From: Alphaproteobacteria bacterium
Lineage (GTDB): Bacteria > Bacteroidota > Bacteroidia > Chitinophagales > Chitinophagaceae
NCBI GenBank assembly: GCA_030053915.1
Contig: JASGCT010000004.1
Location: 1-44,813 of the forward strand
Direction of reading: 5' to 3'
Length of the DNA stretch: 44,813 bases
The translations under genes were made by a program, and so were the position numbers. This document shows positions 17,398-25,471 of this stretch, in pieces; positions within the stretch are counted from its first letter, which is position 1, and each line of letters begins with the position of its first letter. The notes under the pieces are model-generated. The model ran no database searches and was not told the origin of the DNA. It saw nothing but the letters and a program-made list of their open reading frames with translations.

Positions 17398-18672
17398 ATG
17401 ATTATAAATAATAACTTACCCCAAAATAATTCCCAACCTTCCAAAATTTATTATCTTACTATTTTATTAGTAACCGCTTTAGGCAATTTTGTAGATTATT
17501 TTGATTTATTTTTTACTACTTTAGTTCGAAATGAAGCGATTACCTATTTAAAATTAGCCCAAACTAAAGAAGAGTTATTAAAAATTGGAATAAATTTTGA
17601 AACATGGCAATCTTTGGGTTTTTTAGGAGGCTGTTTTACTTGGGGTATTTTGGCTGATAAAAAAGGACGTATTAAAATCCTATTTGCCTCAATAGCATTA
17701 TATTCAATTACAACACTTTGTAATGGATTCTTAGAACCCAATACCCCGTATGTTTATGAATTATATCTCTCTTTACGATTTCTTAGCGGCTGGGGCTTAG
17801 CCGCAGAATTTGGAATTGCTATTACTTTAATTACTGAAATATTTCCAGTAGAAAAACGTCTTATTGGTACGATGATCATTACTGCTGCTGGATTCTTAGG
17901 GGCAGCCTGTAGTTCGGTTATTAGTTTAATTATTCAAATTTCATGGCAAACTTATTTTAAAATAGGAGGTATTATGGGATTATGCTTATTAATTATAAGA
18001 TTTGCTACTAAAGAATCGTTTATTTTTCAAAATCAACCTGAATCTAAAATTGGTAAAGGTAATTTATGGGCATTAGTGTCAAATAAAAATAGAAGACGAT
18101 TATTATTAAAATTAATTGGAATTTGCTTACCAATTTTTGTTTTACTTTTGATAGCTAAATTTTCGTCTCAAATATCCGGTATTATTGGAATCAAACAGGC
18201 TATATCACTAGCCCTTTATTTAATAATTTTTGATTTTGGAGCTATTGTTTCAGATATTATAGGTTGTTATATAAGTAAAATATTAAAAAATAGACAAAAG
18301 CCATTGCTAATTTATAATCTGATGTCATATATAGCAATAATCTGTTTTATTTGTTTTCCACCTACCAGCGCTTATCAATTTTATTTATATGCTTTTGTTC
18401 TAAGTATTGCATCGGGTTATTGGGGTTTGATGTGCACCACCGTCGTAGAATTATTCGGCACAAATATACGTGCCACAGCCGCTGTAATGGTTACTAATAT
18501 TAGCCGCGCTTCATTTGCTATTATTGCTTTAATGTTTGAATATCTTCAAATACACACTGGGTATTTTATTGGATTATTTATCGTTGCAACCATAGTTTGT
18601 TCTATAGCAATTTATTGTAGCGCAACACTTCCCGAGTCAGCAGATAAAAATCTAAATTACATAGAAAATTAA
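17398..18672 (+). CDS. Major facilitator superfamily transporter
   Basis: The 424-residue protein has about twelve hydrophobic segments and MFS motifs. 'GGCFTWGILADKKGRIK' is the loop 2-3 signature with the conserved D-x-x-G-R pattern. 'RFLSGWGLAAEFGIAI' is the helix-4 motif seen in sugar porter and metabolite:H+ symporter families. The substrate is unknown. Its position 4 nt before a GH63 glucosidase gene and after a surface lipoprotein suggests import of a sugar or glycoside, or export of a product. ATG at 17398 follows the lipoprotein stop by 14 nt. Confidence 0.85.
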   Translation: MIINNNLPQNNSQPSKIYYLTILLVTALGNFVDYFDLFFTTLVRNEAITYLKLAQTKEELLKIGINFETWQSLGFLGGCFTWGILADKKGRIKILFASIALYSITTLCNGFLEPNTPYVYELYLSLRFLSGWGLAAEFGIAITLITEIFPVEKRLIGTMIITAAGFLGAACSSVISLIIQISWQTYFKIGGIMGLCLLIIRFATKESFIFQNQPESKIGKGNLWALVSNKNRRRLLLKLIGICLPIFVLLLIAKFSSQISGIIGIKQAISLALYLIIFDFGAIVSDIIGCYISKILKNRQKPLLIYNLMSYIAIICFICFPPTSAYQFYLYAFVLSIASGYWGLMCTTVVELFGTNIRATAAVMVTNISRASFAIIALMFEYLQIHTGYFIGLFIVATIVCSIAIYCSATLPESADKNLNYIEN

Positions 18673-18676
18673 TAAT

Positions 18677-21304
18677 ATGCAAACAGCCGAAGATAAAAGA
18701 TTAGTAGAAGCCTATCAAGAGAATAAAAAATGGTTGTATTGGGGACCATACGTAAGTGAAAGACAGTGGGGAACAGTTCGCGAAGATTATAGTAAACATG
18801 GCGATGCTTGGAATTTTTTCCCTTTTGAAGATGCTGTAAGTCGCGTGTACCGCTGGGGCGAGGACGGTATTGCCGGTATTTGCGACCGTTGGCAAAGACT
18901 CTGTTTTGCACCCGCTTTTTGGAATGGTAAAGATAGTATTATTAAAGAAAGACTTTTTGGACTTACCTGCCCTCAAGGAAATCATGGTGAAGATTGTAAA
19001 GAACTTTACTATTATTTAGTAAATACGCCCAGCCACTCCTATATGAAATATTTATATAAATATTCTCAACACAAGTATCCTTACCAAGAATTATTGTTTC
19101 AAGCTCAAAATAGAAATCGAAACCAACCAGAATTTGAACTCTTAGATGCCCATCTTTTTGATGCTAATGAATACTTTGATATTTTTATCGAATATGCCAA
19201 AAACGACCCTGAAGATATTTTAATAAAAATTACTGCACATAATAAATCGATAAAGCCCGCTGAACTCTACGTAATTCCACAGCTCTGGTTTAGAAATTTT
19301 TGGTCGTTTGGAAAATCAGACCCGAAACCACATATTCAATTAAAAGATAAAAAAAATAATTTTGGATGCACAGAAGCCCAACATTTTAAATTAGGCTCAT
19401 TATTTTTATATTATCATGCTAACGGCAAAGAAATATTTACAGAAAACGAAAATAATAAACAAAAATTATGGAATATTCCTAACGAAAGCAGTTATGTAAA
19501 AGATTTTATAAATGATTCGATAGTTTCTAATCAATGGAACCATTCAAATCATCGTAATACTGGAACAAAATTAGGTATTGTTTATCATGATATCATTGAG
19601 GGTGGCAAAGACAAGGTTTATGAATTCAGATTGTCAAAAAAATCTTTACTAAATCCTTTTGAAAATTTTGAAACGATATTCGAAAATAGAATACATGAAG
19701 CGGATACATTCTTTGATAATATAATCCCCAAAACTATTTCTGAAGACGAAAAAAATATACAAAAACAATCGTATAGTGGCATGTTATGGGCTAAACAATA
19801 TTATAATATAGATATTTTAGATTGGCTTAAAGGTGACCCAGGACAACCCAAACCACCATTAGAAAGATATCGTGGGCGAAATGTCGCTTGGGAATCTTTA
19901 AATAATAATGATATCATTTCGATGCCAGATAAATGGGAATATCCTTGGTATGCCGCTTGGGACTTAGCTTTTCATTGTATTCCCTTAGCACGATTAGACA
20001 TGAATTTTGCGAAAAAACAATTGCTACTGCTTTTAAAAGAGTGGTATATGCACCCCAACGGACAAATTCCAGCTTACGAATGGAATTTTAACGATGTAAA
20101 TCCTCCAGTTCATGCTATGGCAACTTTAGCCGTTTTTAAAATTGATGAAAAAATTAATAAAAAAGCCGATATCGTTTTTTTAAAAAAAGTATTTCATAAA
20201 CTTTGTTTAAATTTTACTTGGTGGGTTAATAGAAAAGATATTCAAGGTAAAAGTGTTTTTCAAGGTGGCTTTTTAGGCTTAGATAACATTGGAATTTTTG
20301 ACAGAAATAATTGTTTGCCTGGATGCCATTTAGAACAAGCCGATGGTACAGCTTGGATGGCTATGTATTGTTTAAATATGTTAGAAATAGCATTAATTAT
20401 TAATCAATACGACCATGCTTACGTTGACATGGCTACAAAATTTTTTGAACATTTTGCCCATATAGCCGAAAGTTTAAATACACTTCATATTGAAAATAAA
20501 GGTGCATGGGATGAAGAAGATGGTTTTTTTTATGATATTCTTGTAGAACCAAATGGTAATAAAATACCTTTAAAAGTAAGGTCTTTAGTTGGTATTACTA
20601 CGTTATTCGCAACCTTATACTTACCTAAAAAACTTATTGATAACGCTCCTGAATTTGTTACCCGTATGACCTGGTTTGATAATTATTTACAAAAACAAAA
20701 ATCATATAAAATTGTTTCTCCTTGCGATAATGGCACTATTTTATTAAGTCTTGTTCCTCCCAAAAATCTAGAAAAACTGCTTTCGTGCGTTTTAAACGAA
20801 GCAGAATTTTTATCAGATTACGGTATTCGATCTTTGAGTAAAATTCACGAACAAGGTGTTTATGTTAATATTCAAGATCAGTTTTATGGTTTAAATTATG
20901 AACCAGCCGAAAGCACCACTTCGATGTTTGGTGGTAATAGCAATTGGCGAGGTCCTATCTGGTTACCAATGAATTATATGATTATTAAATCTTTAAGAAT
21001 GTACTATGAATATTATGGAGACACGTTTAAAATACAATTTCCAACAGGATCTAAATCAAGTTATAATTTAAATGATATTGCTAATAAACTTACACAACGG
21101 TTAGTTTCTATTTTTAAAAAAGATACCAATAATCAAAGACCGGTTCATCAACAACACGCTGAAATATATGCTAGACAAGGCTTTAAAGACTATATTTTAT
21201 TTTATGAATACTTTCATGGTGATAGTGGAAGAGGCATTGGAGCATCACATCAAACCGGTTGGACGGGCATCATTACTGAATTAATGAATGATTGTTTAAA
21301 ATAA
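18677..21304 (+). CDS. Glycoside hydrolase family 63 glucosidase (MGH1/YgjK-like)
   Basis: The 875-residue protein matches bacterial GH63 'glucosidase' proteins. The N-terminal 'LYWGPYVSERQWGTVREDY' and 'RWGEDGIAGICDRWQRLCFA' are highly characteristic. So are 'WYAAWDLAFHCIPLARLD' and 'GQIPAYEWNFNDVNPPVHA' in the (alpha/alpha)6 barrel, and the late 'NWRGPIWLPMNYMIIKSL' and 'HGDSGRGIGASHQTGWTG'. There is no signal peptide, so it should act in the cytoplasm on an imported alpha-glucoside or mannosyl-/glucosyl-glycerate type compound; the substrate is not determined. It begins 4 nt after the MFS stop and ends the operon. Length is normal for the long bacterial members. Confidence 0.88.
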   Translation: MQTAEDKRLVEAYQENKKWLYWGPYVSERQWGTVREDYSKHGDAWNFFPFEDAVSRVYRWGEDGIAGICDRWQRLCFAPAFWNGKDSIIKERLFGLTCPQGNHGEDCKELYYYLVNTPSHSYMKYLYKYSQHKYPYQELLFQAQNRNRNQPEFELLDAHLFDANEYFDIFIEYAKNDPEDILIKITAHNKSIKPAELYVIPQLWFRNFWSFGKSDPKPHIQLKDKKNNFGCTEAQHFKLGSLFLYYHANGKEIFTENENNKQKLWNIPNESSYVKDFINDSIVSNQWNHSNHRNTGTKLGIVYHDIIEGGKDKVYEFRLSKKSLLNPFENFETIFENRIHEADTFFDNIIPKTISEDEKNIQKQSYSGMLWAKQYYNIDILDWLKGDPGQPKPPLERYRGRNVAWESLNNNDIISMPDKWEYPWYAAWDLAFHCIPLARLDMNFAKKQLLLLLKEWYMHPNGQIPAYEWNFNDVNPPVHAMATLAVFKIDEKINKKADIVFLKKVFHKLCLNFTWWVNRKDIQGKSVFQGGFLGLDNIGIFDRNNCLPGCHLEQADGTAWMAMYCLNMLEIALIINQYDHAYVDMATKFFEHFAHIAESLNTLHIENKGAWDEEDGFFYDILVEPNGNKIPLKVRSLVGITTLFATLYLPKKLIDNAPEFVTRMTWFDNYLQKQKSYKIVSPCDNGTILLSLVPPKNLEKLLSCVLNEAEFLSDYGIRSLSKIHEQGVYVNIQDQFYGLNYEPAESTTSMFGGNSNWRGPIWLPMNYMIIKSLRMYYEYYGDTFKIQFPTGSKSSYNLNDIANKLTQRLVSIFKKDTNNQRPVHQQHAEIYARQGFKDYILFYEYFHGDSGRGIGASHQTGWTGIITELMNDCLK

Positions 21305-21367
21305 AATTTTAATTTATAAAAAAAATAAAATAATTTTTTATAAAATGTTTTTTTATTTTATGTTCTC

Positions 21368-21394
21368 TGAAACCCTTTAAAATAAAGCGTTTCA
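21368..21394. other. Imperfect stem-loop downstream of the GH63 gene
   Basis: TGAAAC/GTTTCA (6 bp), one C-C mismatch and CTTT/AAAG (4 bp) surround an AAAAT loop. It lies 64 nt after the GH63 stop and is followed by an alternating TA tract (about 21400-21428), not a T-run. It could be a weak terminator/processing site or an operator for the histone-like gene. The rest of 21305-21550 is AT-rich with no gene seen. Confidence 0.35.
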
Positions 21395-21550
21395 AAAGAT
21401 ATATATATATATTTATACAATATATATTTTTGATATTCACAATTTTATAAATTTATGTTGATAAGTTTTTTTTATTTTAATGAATATAATTTTTTTTATT
21501 TAAATTTATAATGTAATTTTATGAAATTTTTTAAAATTAAATTTTTAAAC

Positions 21551-21775
21551 ATGGCAACAACCAAAAAAGCGGCCCCTGCAAAAGCGGCCCCTGCAAAAAA
21601 GGCGGCTCCTGCAAAAGCAGCGCCTGCAAAAAAAGCGGCTCCTACAAAAGCAGCCCCTGCAAAAAAAGCAGCGCCTGCAAAAGCAGCTCCTGCAAAAGCA
21701 GCGCCTGCAAAGAAAGCAGCTCCTGCAAAAAAAGCAGCCCCTGCAAAAAAAGCAGCCCCTGCAAAGAAAAAGTAG
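21551..21775 (+). CDS. Histone H1-like Lys/Ala/Pro-repeat DNA-binding protein
   Basis: The 74-residue product is 'MATTKKAAPAK' followed by near-perfect repeats of KAAPAK / KAAPAKK to the C-terminal 'KKK'. This is the composition of bacterial histone H1-like (AlgP/Hc1-type) nucleoid proteins: very basic, disordered, binding DNA through lysines. I chose ATG at 21551 over ATG 21521. The repeat motif begins directly after 21551, whereas the extra ten residues (MKFFKIKFLN) are unlike the rest and come from AT-rich leader. The gene ends 47 nt before a clear terminator. The antisense strand is also open only because of the repeat. Confidence 0.75.
   Translation: MATTKKAAPAKAAPAKKAAPAKAAPAKKAAPTKAAPAKKAAPAKAAPAKAAPAKKAAPAKKAAPAKKAAPAKKK
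21560..21772 (+). repeat. Tandem 15-18 bp coding repeats (KAAPA units)
   Basis: About fourteen copies of GCA/GCC/GCG-rich units encoding AAPAK or AAPAKK run head to tail. They differ mainly at synonymous third positions (gcggcc, gcagcg, gcagct). This composition is much richer in GC than the surroundings and makes the copy number prone to change by replication slippage. Confidence 0.85.
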
Positions 21776-21822
21776 TTGTAAACTTCAATTACTTTCTTCA
21801 ATTGTTAATTCAATTGAACAAT

Positions 21823-21854
21823 CAAAGCTCCTTTATTGGGGCTTTGTTGTTTTA
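21823..21854 (+). terminator. Rho-independent terminator after the histone-like gene
   Basis: CAAAGCTCC (21823-21831) pairs with GGGGCTTTG (21838-21846), one T-G wobble, across the loop TTTATT. TTGTTTT follows. It lies between the convergent histone-like and rarA genes and could serve both, since the rarA side reads an A-rich flank. Confidence 0.85.
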
Positions 21855-21864
21855 ATAAGAATCT

Positions 21865-23133
21865 TTATGTATTATAAACCTTCCATTTGGAACCTAAAAA
21901 CTTTTTTATTTCTTGCTCTTTAGCATTTTGTTGTGGTTTATATAACAAAAGTTCGTTTATAGTTTCTGGTAAATAATCTTGCTCAATAAAATTGTTTTCA
22001 AAGTTATGGGGATACTGATAATTTTTACCATAATTTAGTTGTTTCATAAGTAAGGTTGGTGCATTTCTTAAATGCAAAGGTACAGGTAAATTACCAGTCT
22101 TTTCAACAAGTGCCATAGCTTCTTCAATTGCCAAATAGCTCGCATTACTTTTGGGAGAAGATGCTAAATAAATAGCACAATGCGACAAGATAATTCTACT
22201 CTCAGGGTAACCAATTTTTTCGACACTTTCAAAGCAAGCATTCGCTAATAATAACGCATTAGGATTAGCATTACCAATGTCTTCACTAGCAAAAATTATC
22301 ATCCTACGAGCAATAAAACTCAACTCTTCGCCAGCATGAAGCATTCGAGCTAACCAATATACCGCAGCATTAGGATTACTGCCGCGCATACTTTTTATAA
22401 ATGCAGATATGATATCATAATGATAATCGCCCTTTTTGTCATATAATAAAATATTTTTTTTAATAACTTCATTAACTAACTGATTTGTTATAATAATAGA
22501 ATCGTCAGTTTTAAATTGTTGAATTATTATTTCTAAAGCATTTAATATTTTTCGTACATCACCACCACTTATTTGAATCAAGGCATCAGTTTCATGCAGC
22601 GTAACTTTAAATTTATTTAATTCTAAATCGTTTTTAAGGGCAAACTGGATTATTTTAATTAAATCTTCAGCAGCTAAAGATCTTAAAATCATTAATTGGC
22701 ATCTACTAATTAAGGCTCTATTAACTTCAAACGAAGGATTTTCGGTAGTAGCTCCAATTAAAGTAATCGTACCTTTTTCAACAGCCATTAGTAAAGCATC
22801 TTGCTGCGATTTATTAAAACGATGAATTTCATCAATAAATAAAATACAACCTGCTACATGCTCGGCTTTTTCAATAATGTCACGAATTTCTTTGACACCA
22901 CTATTAATTGCGGATATTTGAAAGAATGGGCGTTGCAGACTCTTCGCTATTACTTTAGCTAAGGTTGTTTTACCAACGCCAGGTGGTCCCCAAAGAAGTA
23001 ATGAGGGTAGATTTTGATGTTCAATTAAATTACGAAGAGGGGCACCCTTTCCAATTAAATGATCTTGACCAATAATATCTGATAGGTATTGAGGCCTCAT
23101 GCGTTCGGCTAAAGGCGTATAATTAATTGCCAT
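21865..23133 (-). CDS. rarA: Replication-associated recombination protein A (RarA/MgsA AAA+ ATPase)
   Basis: The 422-residue AAA+ protein has Walker A 'GPPGVGKT' (49-56) and Walker B 'ILFIDEIHRF' with DEIH at 101-104. Sensor motif 'IGATTENPSFEVN' follows, and the RarA-specific C-terminal part ('ASEDIGNANPNALLLANA', 'YLAIEEAMALV', 'HLRNAPT'). RarA is a tetrameric clamp-loader relative that acts at stalled replication forks and single-strand/double-strand junctions. ATG at 23133 lies within the last 11 bp of the upstream membrane-protein gene, so the two are probably co-transcribed. Confidence 0.94.
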   Translation of the reverse strand: MAINYTPLAERMRPQYLSDIIGQDHLIGKGAPLRNLIEHQNLPSLLLWGPPGVGKTTLAKVIAKSLQRPFFQISAINSGVKEIRDIIEKAEHVAGCILFIDEIHRFNKSQQDALLMAVEKGTITLIGATTENPSFEVNRALISRCQLMILRSLAAEDLIKIIQFALKNDLELNKFKVTLHETDALIQISGGDVRKILNALEIIIQQFKTDDSIIITNQLVNEVIKKNILLYDKKGDYHYDIISAFIKSMRGSNPNAAVYWLARMLHAGEELSFIARRMIIFASEDIGNANPNALLLANACFESVEKIGYPESRIILSHCAIYLASSPKSNASYLAIEEAMALVEKTGNLPVPLHLRNAPTLLMKQLNYGKNYQYPHNFENNFIEQDYLPETINELLLYKPQQNAKEQEIKKFLGSKWKVYNT

Positions 23134-23641
23134 CCATTACGTGATTTTTATACTTATAGAAGTTGATAAAACTTATAATAATATGAATAGTAAATAAAAC
23201 TACTAAAACAAACCATATATATAAAAACCATTTTAAATATTGAATAAATGTTTCTATATTAATATGTGCTTTGTTTTTTAAATCAGGGTTTAAATCAAAT
23301 ATTGGATTTAAAAATTCAGTATTCCCACGAAAAATTTTGAAAATAAGAAACGTCGTAGATATAAAAATAAATAAATTGAATATGAACGATAATATCATAT
23401 TAATTTTTAATAAATCAAGAAATAATTTACTAAAAGTAGAGGACATAACATTTGCCATAAATTTAATACTTACAATATAATAGATAGTAAAGCTAATAAA
23501 CACAAATGCTTGAAGTAAAATAGCTGGGTTTTGAAGCCCAATAATTAAAGTCATTAAACCCGCAAAACTCATAATAAAAATATAAGGAAACACTAAAATT
23601 GTGATAATTTTTTGAGCTAAACGATGTTTAAATTCAAACAT
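23123..23641 (-). CDS. Small four-helix membrane protein, unknown function
   Basis: The 172-residue protein has about four hydrophobic segments (roughly 14-36, 40-62, 82-105 and 137-160), with no signal-peptide cleavage site or catalytic motif. I do not recognise the family. It sits between aspS (stop 3 nt upstream of this start) and rarA (11-bp overlap), in the same direction. It is therefore part of a housekeeping operon and probably resides in the inner membrane. Confidence 0.72.
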   Translation of the reverse strand: MFEFKHRLAQKIITILVFPYIFIMSFAGLMTLIIGLQNPAILLQAFVFISFTIYYIVSIKFMANVMSSTFSKLFLDLLKINMILSFIFNLFIFISTTFLIFKIFRGNTEFLNPIFDLNPDLKNKAHINIETFIQYLKWFLYIWFVLVVLFTIHIIISFINFYKYKNHVMDGN

Positions 23642-23644
23642 GGT

Positions 23645-25468
23645 TTAAGATTTTAATTGTATAAATAATTCTGTAAGTTGCTTGGAATCTATTGTTGATG
23701 GGCTATCTAACATCATATCTCTGCCGCTATTATTCTTTGGAAATGCTATAAAATCTCTAATGGTATCCGAACCGCCTAAGATACTACAAATTCTATCTAA
23801 CCCAAAAGCGATGCCGCCATGTGGAGGTACACCATATTCAAATGCATTTAATAAAAAACCAAATTTATGTTGATATTCTTCGGGTTGCATTCCTAATGCG
23901 GCAAACATTTTTTCTTGTAATTCTTTTTGAAAAATTCTAATGGAACCACCCCCAATTTCATTACCATTTAATACCATATCGTAAGCGTTGGCTTTAATAT
24001 TGTAATAGGGGTGTTCAAGATAAGCGTCTGGATTGGCAATCTGCGGTTCGTTATGTAACATGGTAGAAATATCTTCTGGTTTAGGTGAGGTAAAAGGGTG
24101 GTGTCGGGCTACCCAACGATTTTCTTCGGCGTCGTATTCAAATAATGGAAAATCTAATATCCAAGCTAATTTAAATGTATTGGGATTTCTTAAACCCAAT
24201 TTTGAAGCCATCTCTAAACGAAGTTCGCTCATGGCTTTTCTGGTTTTTTCTTCTTTGCCTGCCAAAATTAAAATTAAACTTCCTGGCGTTGCCTTACATC
24301 TATCAATCATGTCTTTGAGCGTGTCAGGAGTACAAAATTTTTCAAAACTTGATTTTATTTGACCGTCCGTTTGTAGTTTAATATAAGCCATCCCTTGCAT
24401 ACCAATTTGAGGACGTTTAACCCACTCGGTTAGTTCGTCCATCTGTTTTCGGCTATAGTCCCCAGCACCTGGAATAGCAATAGCTACAATCGTTTCAGCG
24501 TCTTCAAAAACTTTAAAACCAATTTTTTTAACAATTGATGACGCGGCAGAATAGTTTAAAAATATATGGTTTGGTTTTTTAAAATTGATAATTTTTAAAT
24601 CAAATCTTAAATCGGGTTTATCGTTGCCATAAAACCACATCGCCTCTTCCCAACTTAAGCGGGGTAGGGGGTCTAAAATCTCGATATTCTTGACAGATTT
24701 AATAACAGCTTTAATTAAGTTTTCAAACATATTCAAAATATCTTCTTGTTTTACAAAAGACATTTCGCAATCAATTTGCGTAAATTCGGGTTGGCGGTCG
24801 GCACGTAAGTCTTCATCTCTAAAACATTTAACAATTTGGAAATACCTATCGAACCCACTTACCATCAACAACTGCTTAAAGGTTTGTGGGGATTGAGGTA
24901 AGGCATAAAATTGATGTTGATTAAGACGGCTTGGAACTACAAAATCGCGGGCGCCCTCTGGTGTTGATTTAATTAAAAAAGGGGTTTCGATGTCTAAAAA
25001 ATGATGTTGGTCTAAATAGGCTCTAACGGCTTTATTTATTTTATATCTTAATAGAACATTTTTTTGCATAGTCGCACGGCGTAAATCTAAATATCTAAAC
25101 TTCATTCTAATATCTTCGCCGCCGTCTGTATCATCTTGAATAGTAAAAGGAGGTATTGCGGACGGACTCATTATTTTAAGTTCTGAAATAATAACTTCGA
25201 TTTCACCAGTTGGAATTTTTAGATTTTTATTGCTTCTTTCTGCAACTTGTCCAGAAATTTGAATTACAAATTCACGTCCTAAATTTGACAATGGCAAATC
25301 AGGAAGTTTTTCTTCTTGTATTAATAATTGCGTAATGCCATAACGATCTCTTAAATCAATAAAAACAATGGCACCAAATTTACGAATGGTTTGAATCCAA
25401 CCGCACATTGTAACGGTTTCACCGATATTTTTAAGGCTAAGTTCGCCGCATGTATGAGTTCGATACAT
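23645..25468 (-). CDS. aspS: Aspartate--tRNA ligase
   Basis: The 607-residue bacterial-type class II synthetase has an N-terminal OB anticodon-binding domain ('VTMCGWIQTIRKFGAIVFIDLRDR'-type segment, residues 18-42). Motif 2 region 'FRDEDLRADRQPEFTQIDCE' and motif 3 'GIAFGLDRI' near residue 565 are present. The inserted GAD domain, typical of bacterial AspRS, lies at about 300-400 ('DAETIVAIAIPGAG'). It charges tRNA-Asp in the cytoplasm. Length is standard. ATG at 25468 follows the nicotinamide phosphoribosyltransferase stop by 3 nt. Confidence 0.97.
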   Translation of the reverse strand: MYRTHTCGELSLKNIGETVTMCGWIQTIRKFGAIVFIDLRDRYGITQLLIQEEKLPDLPLSNLGREFVIQISGQVAERSNKNLKIPTGEIEVIISELKIMSPSAIPPFTIQDDTDGGEDIRMKFRYLDLRRATMQKNVLLRYKINKAVRAYLDQHHFLDIETPFLIKSTPEGARDFVVPSRLNQHQFYALPQSPQTFKQLLMVSGFDRYFQIVKCFRDEDLRADRQPEFTQIDCEMSFVKQEDILNMFENLIKAVIKSVKNIEILDPLPRLSWEEAMWFYGNDKPDLRFDLKIINFKKPNHIFLNYSAASSIVKKIGFKVFEDAETIVAIAIPGAGDYSRKQMDELTEWVKRPQIGMQGMAYIKLQTDGQIKSSFEKFCTPDTLKDMIDRCKATPGSLILILAGKEEKTRKAMSELRLEMASKLGLRNPNTFKLAWILDFPLFEYDAEENRWVARHHPFTSPKPEDISTMLHNEPQIANPDAYLEHPYYNIKANAYDMVLNGNEIGGGSIRIFQKELQEKMFAALGMQPEEYQHKFGFLLNAFEYGVPPHGGIAFGLDRICSILGGSDTIRDFIAFPKNNSGRDMMLDSPSTIDSKQLTELFIQLKS

Positions 25469-25471
25469 TTT

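Noticed and set aside
21496..21801. Minus-strand 101-codon ORF rich in AFFAGAAF
   Set aside because: It is the antisense image of the KAAPAK repeats; the repeat keeps all frames open, and the plus-strand product has the known histone-like composition.
24033..24362. Plus-strand 109-codon ORF opposite aspS
   Set aside because: Antisense to conserved aspartyl-tRNA synthetase sequence; no promoter or motif.
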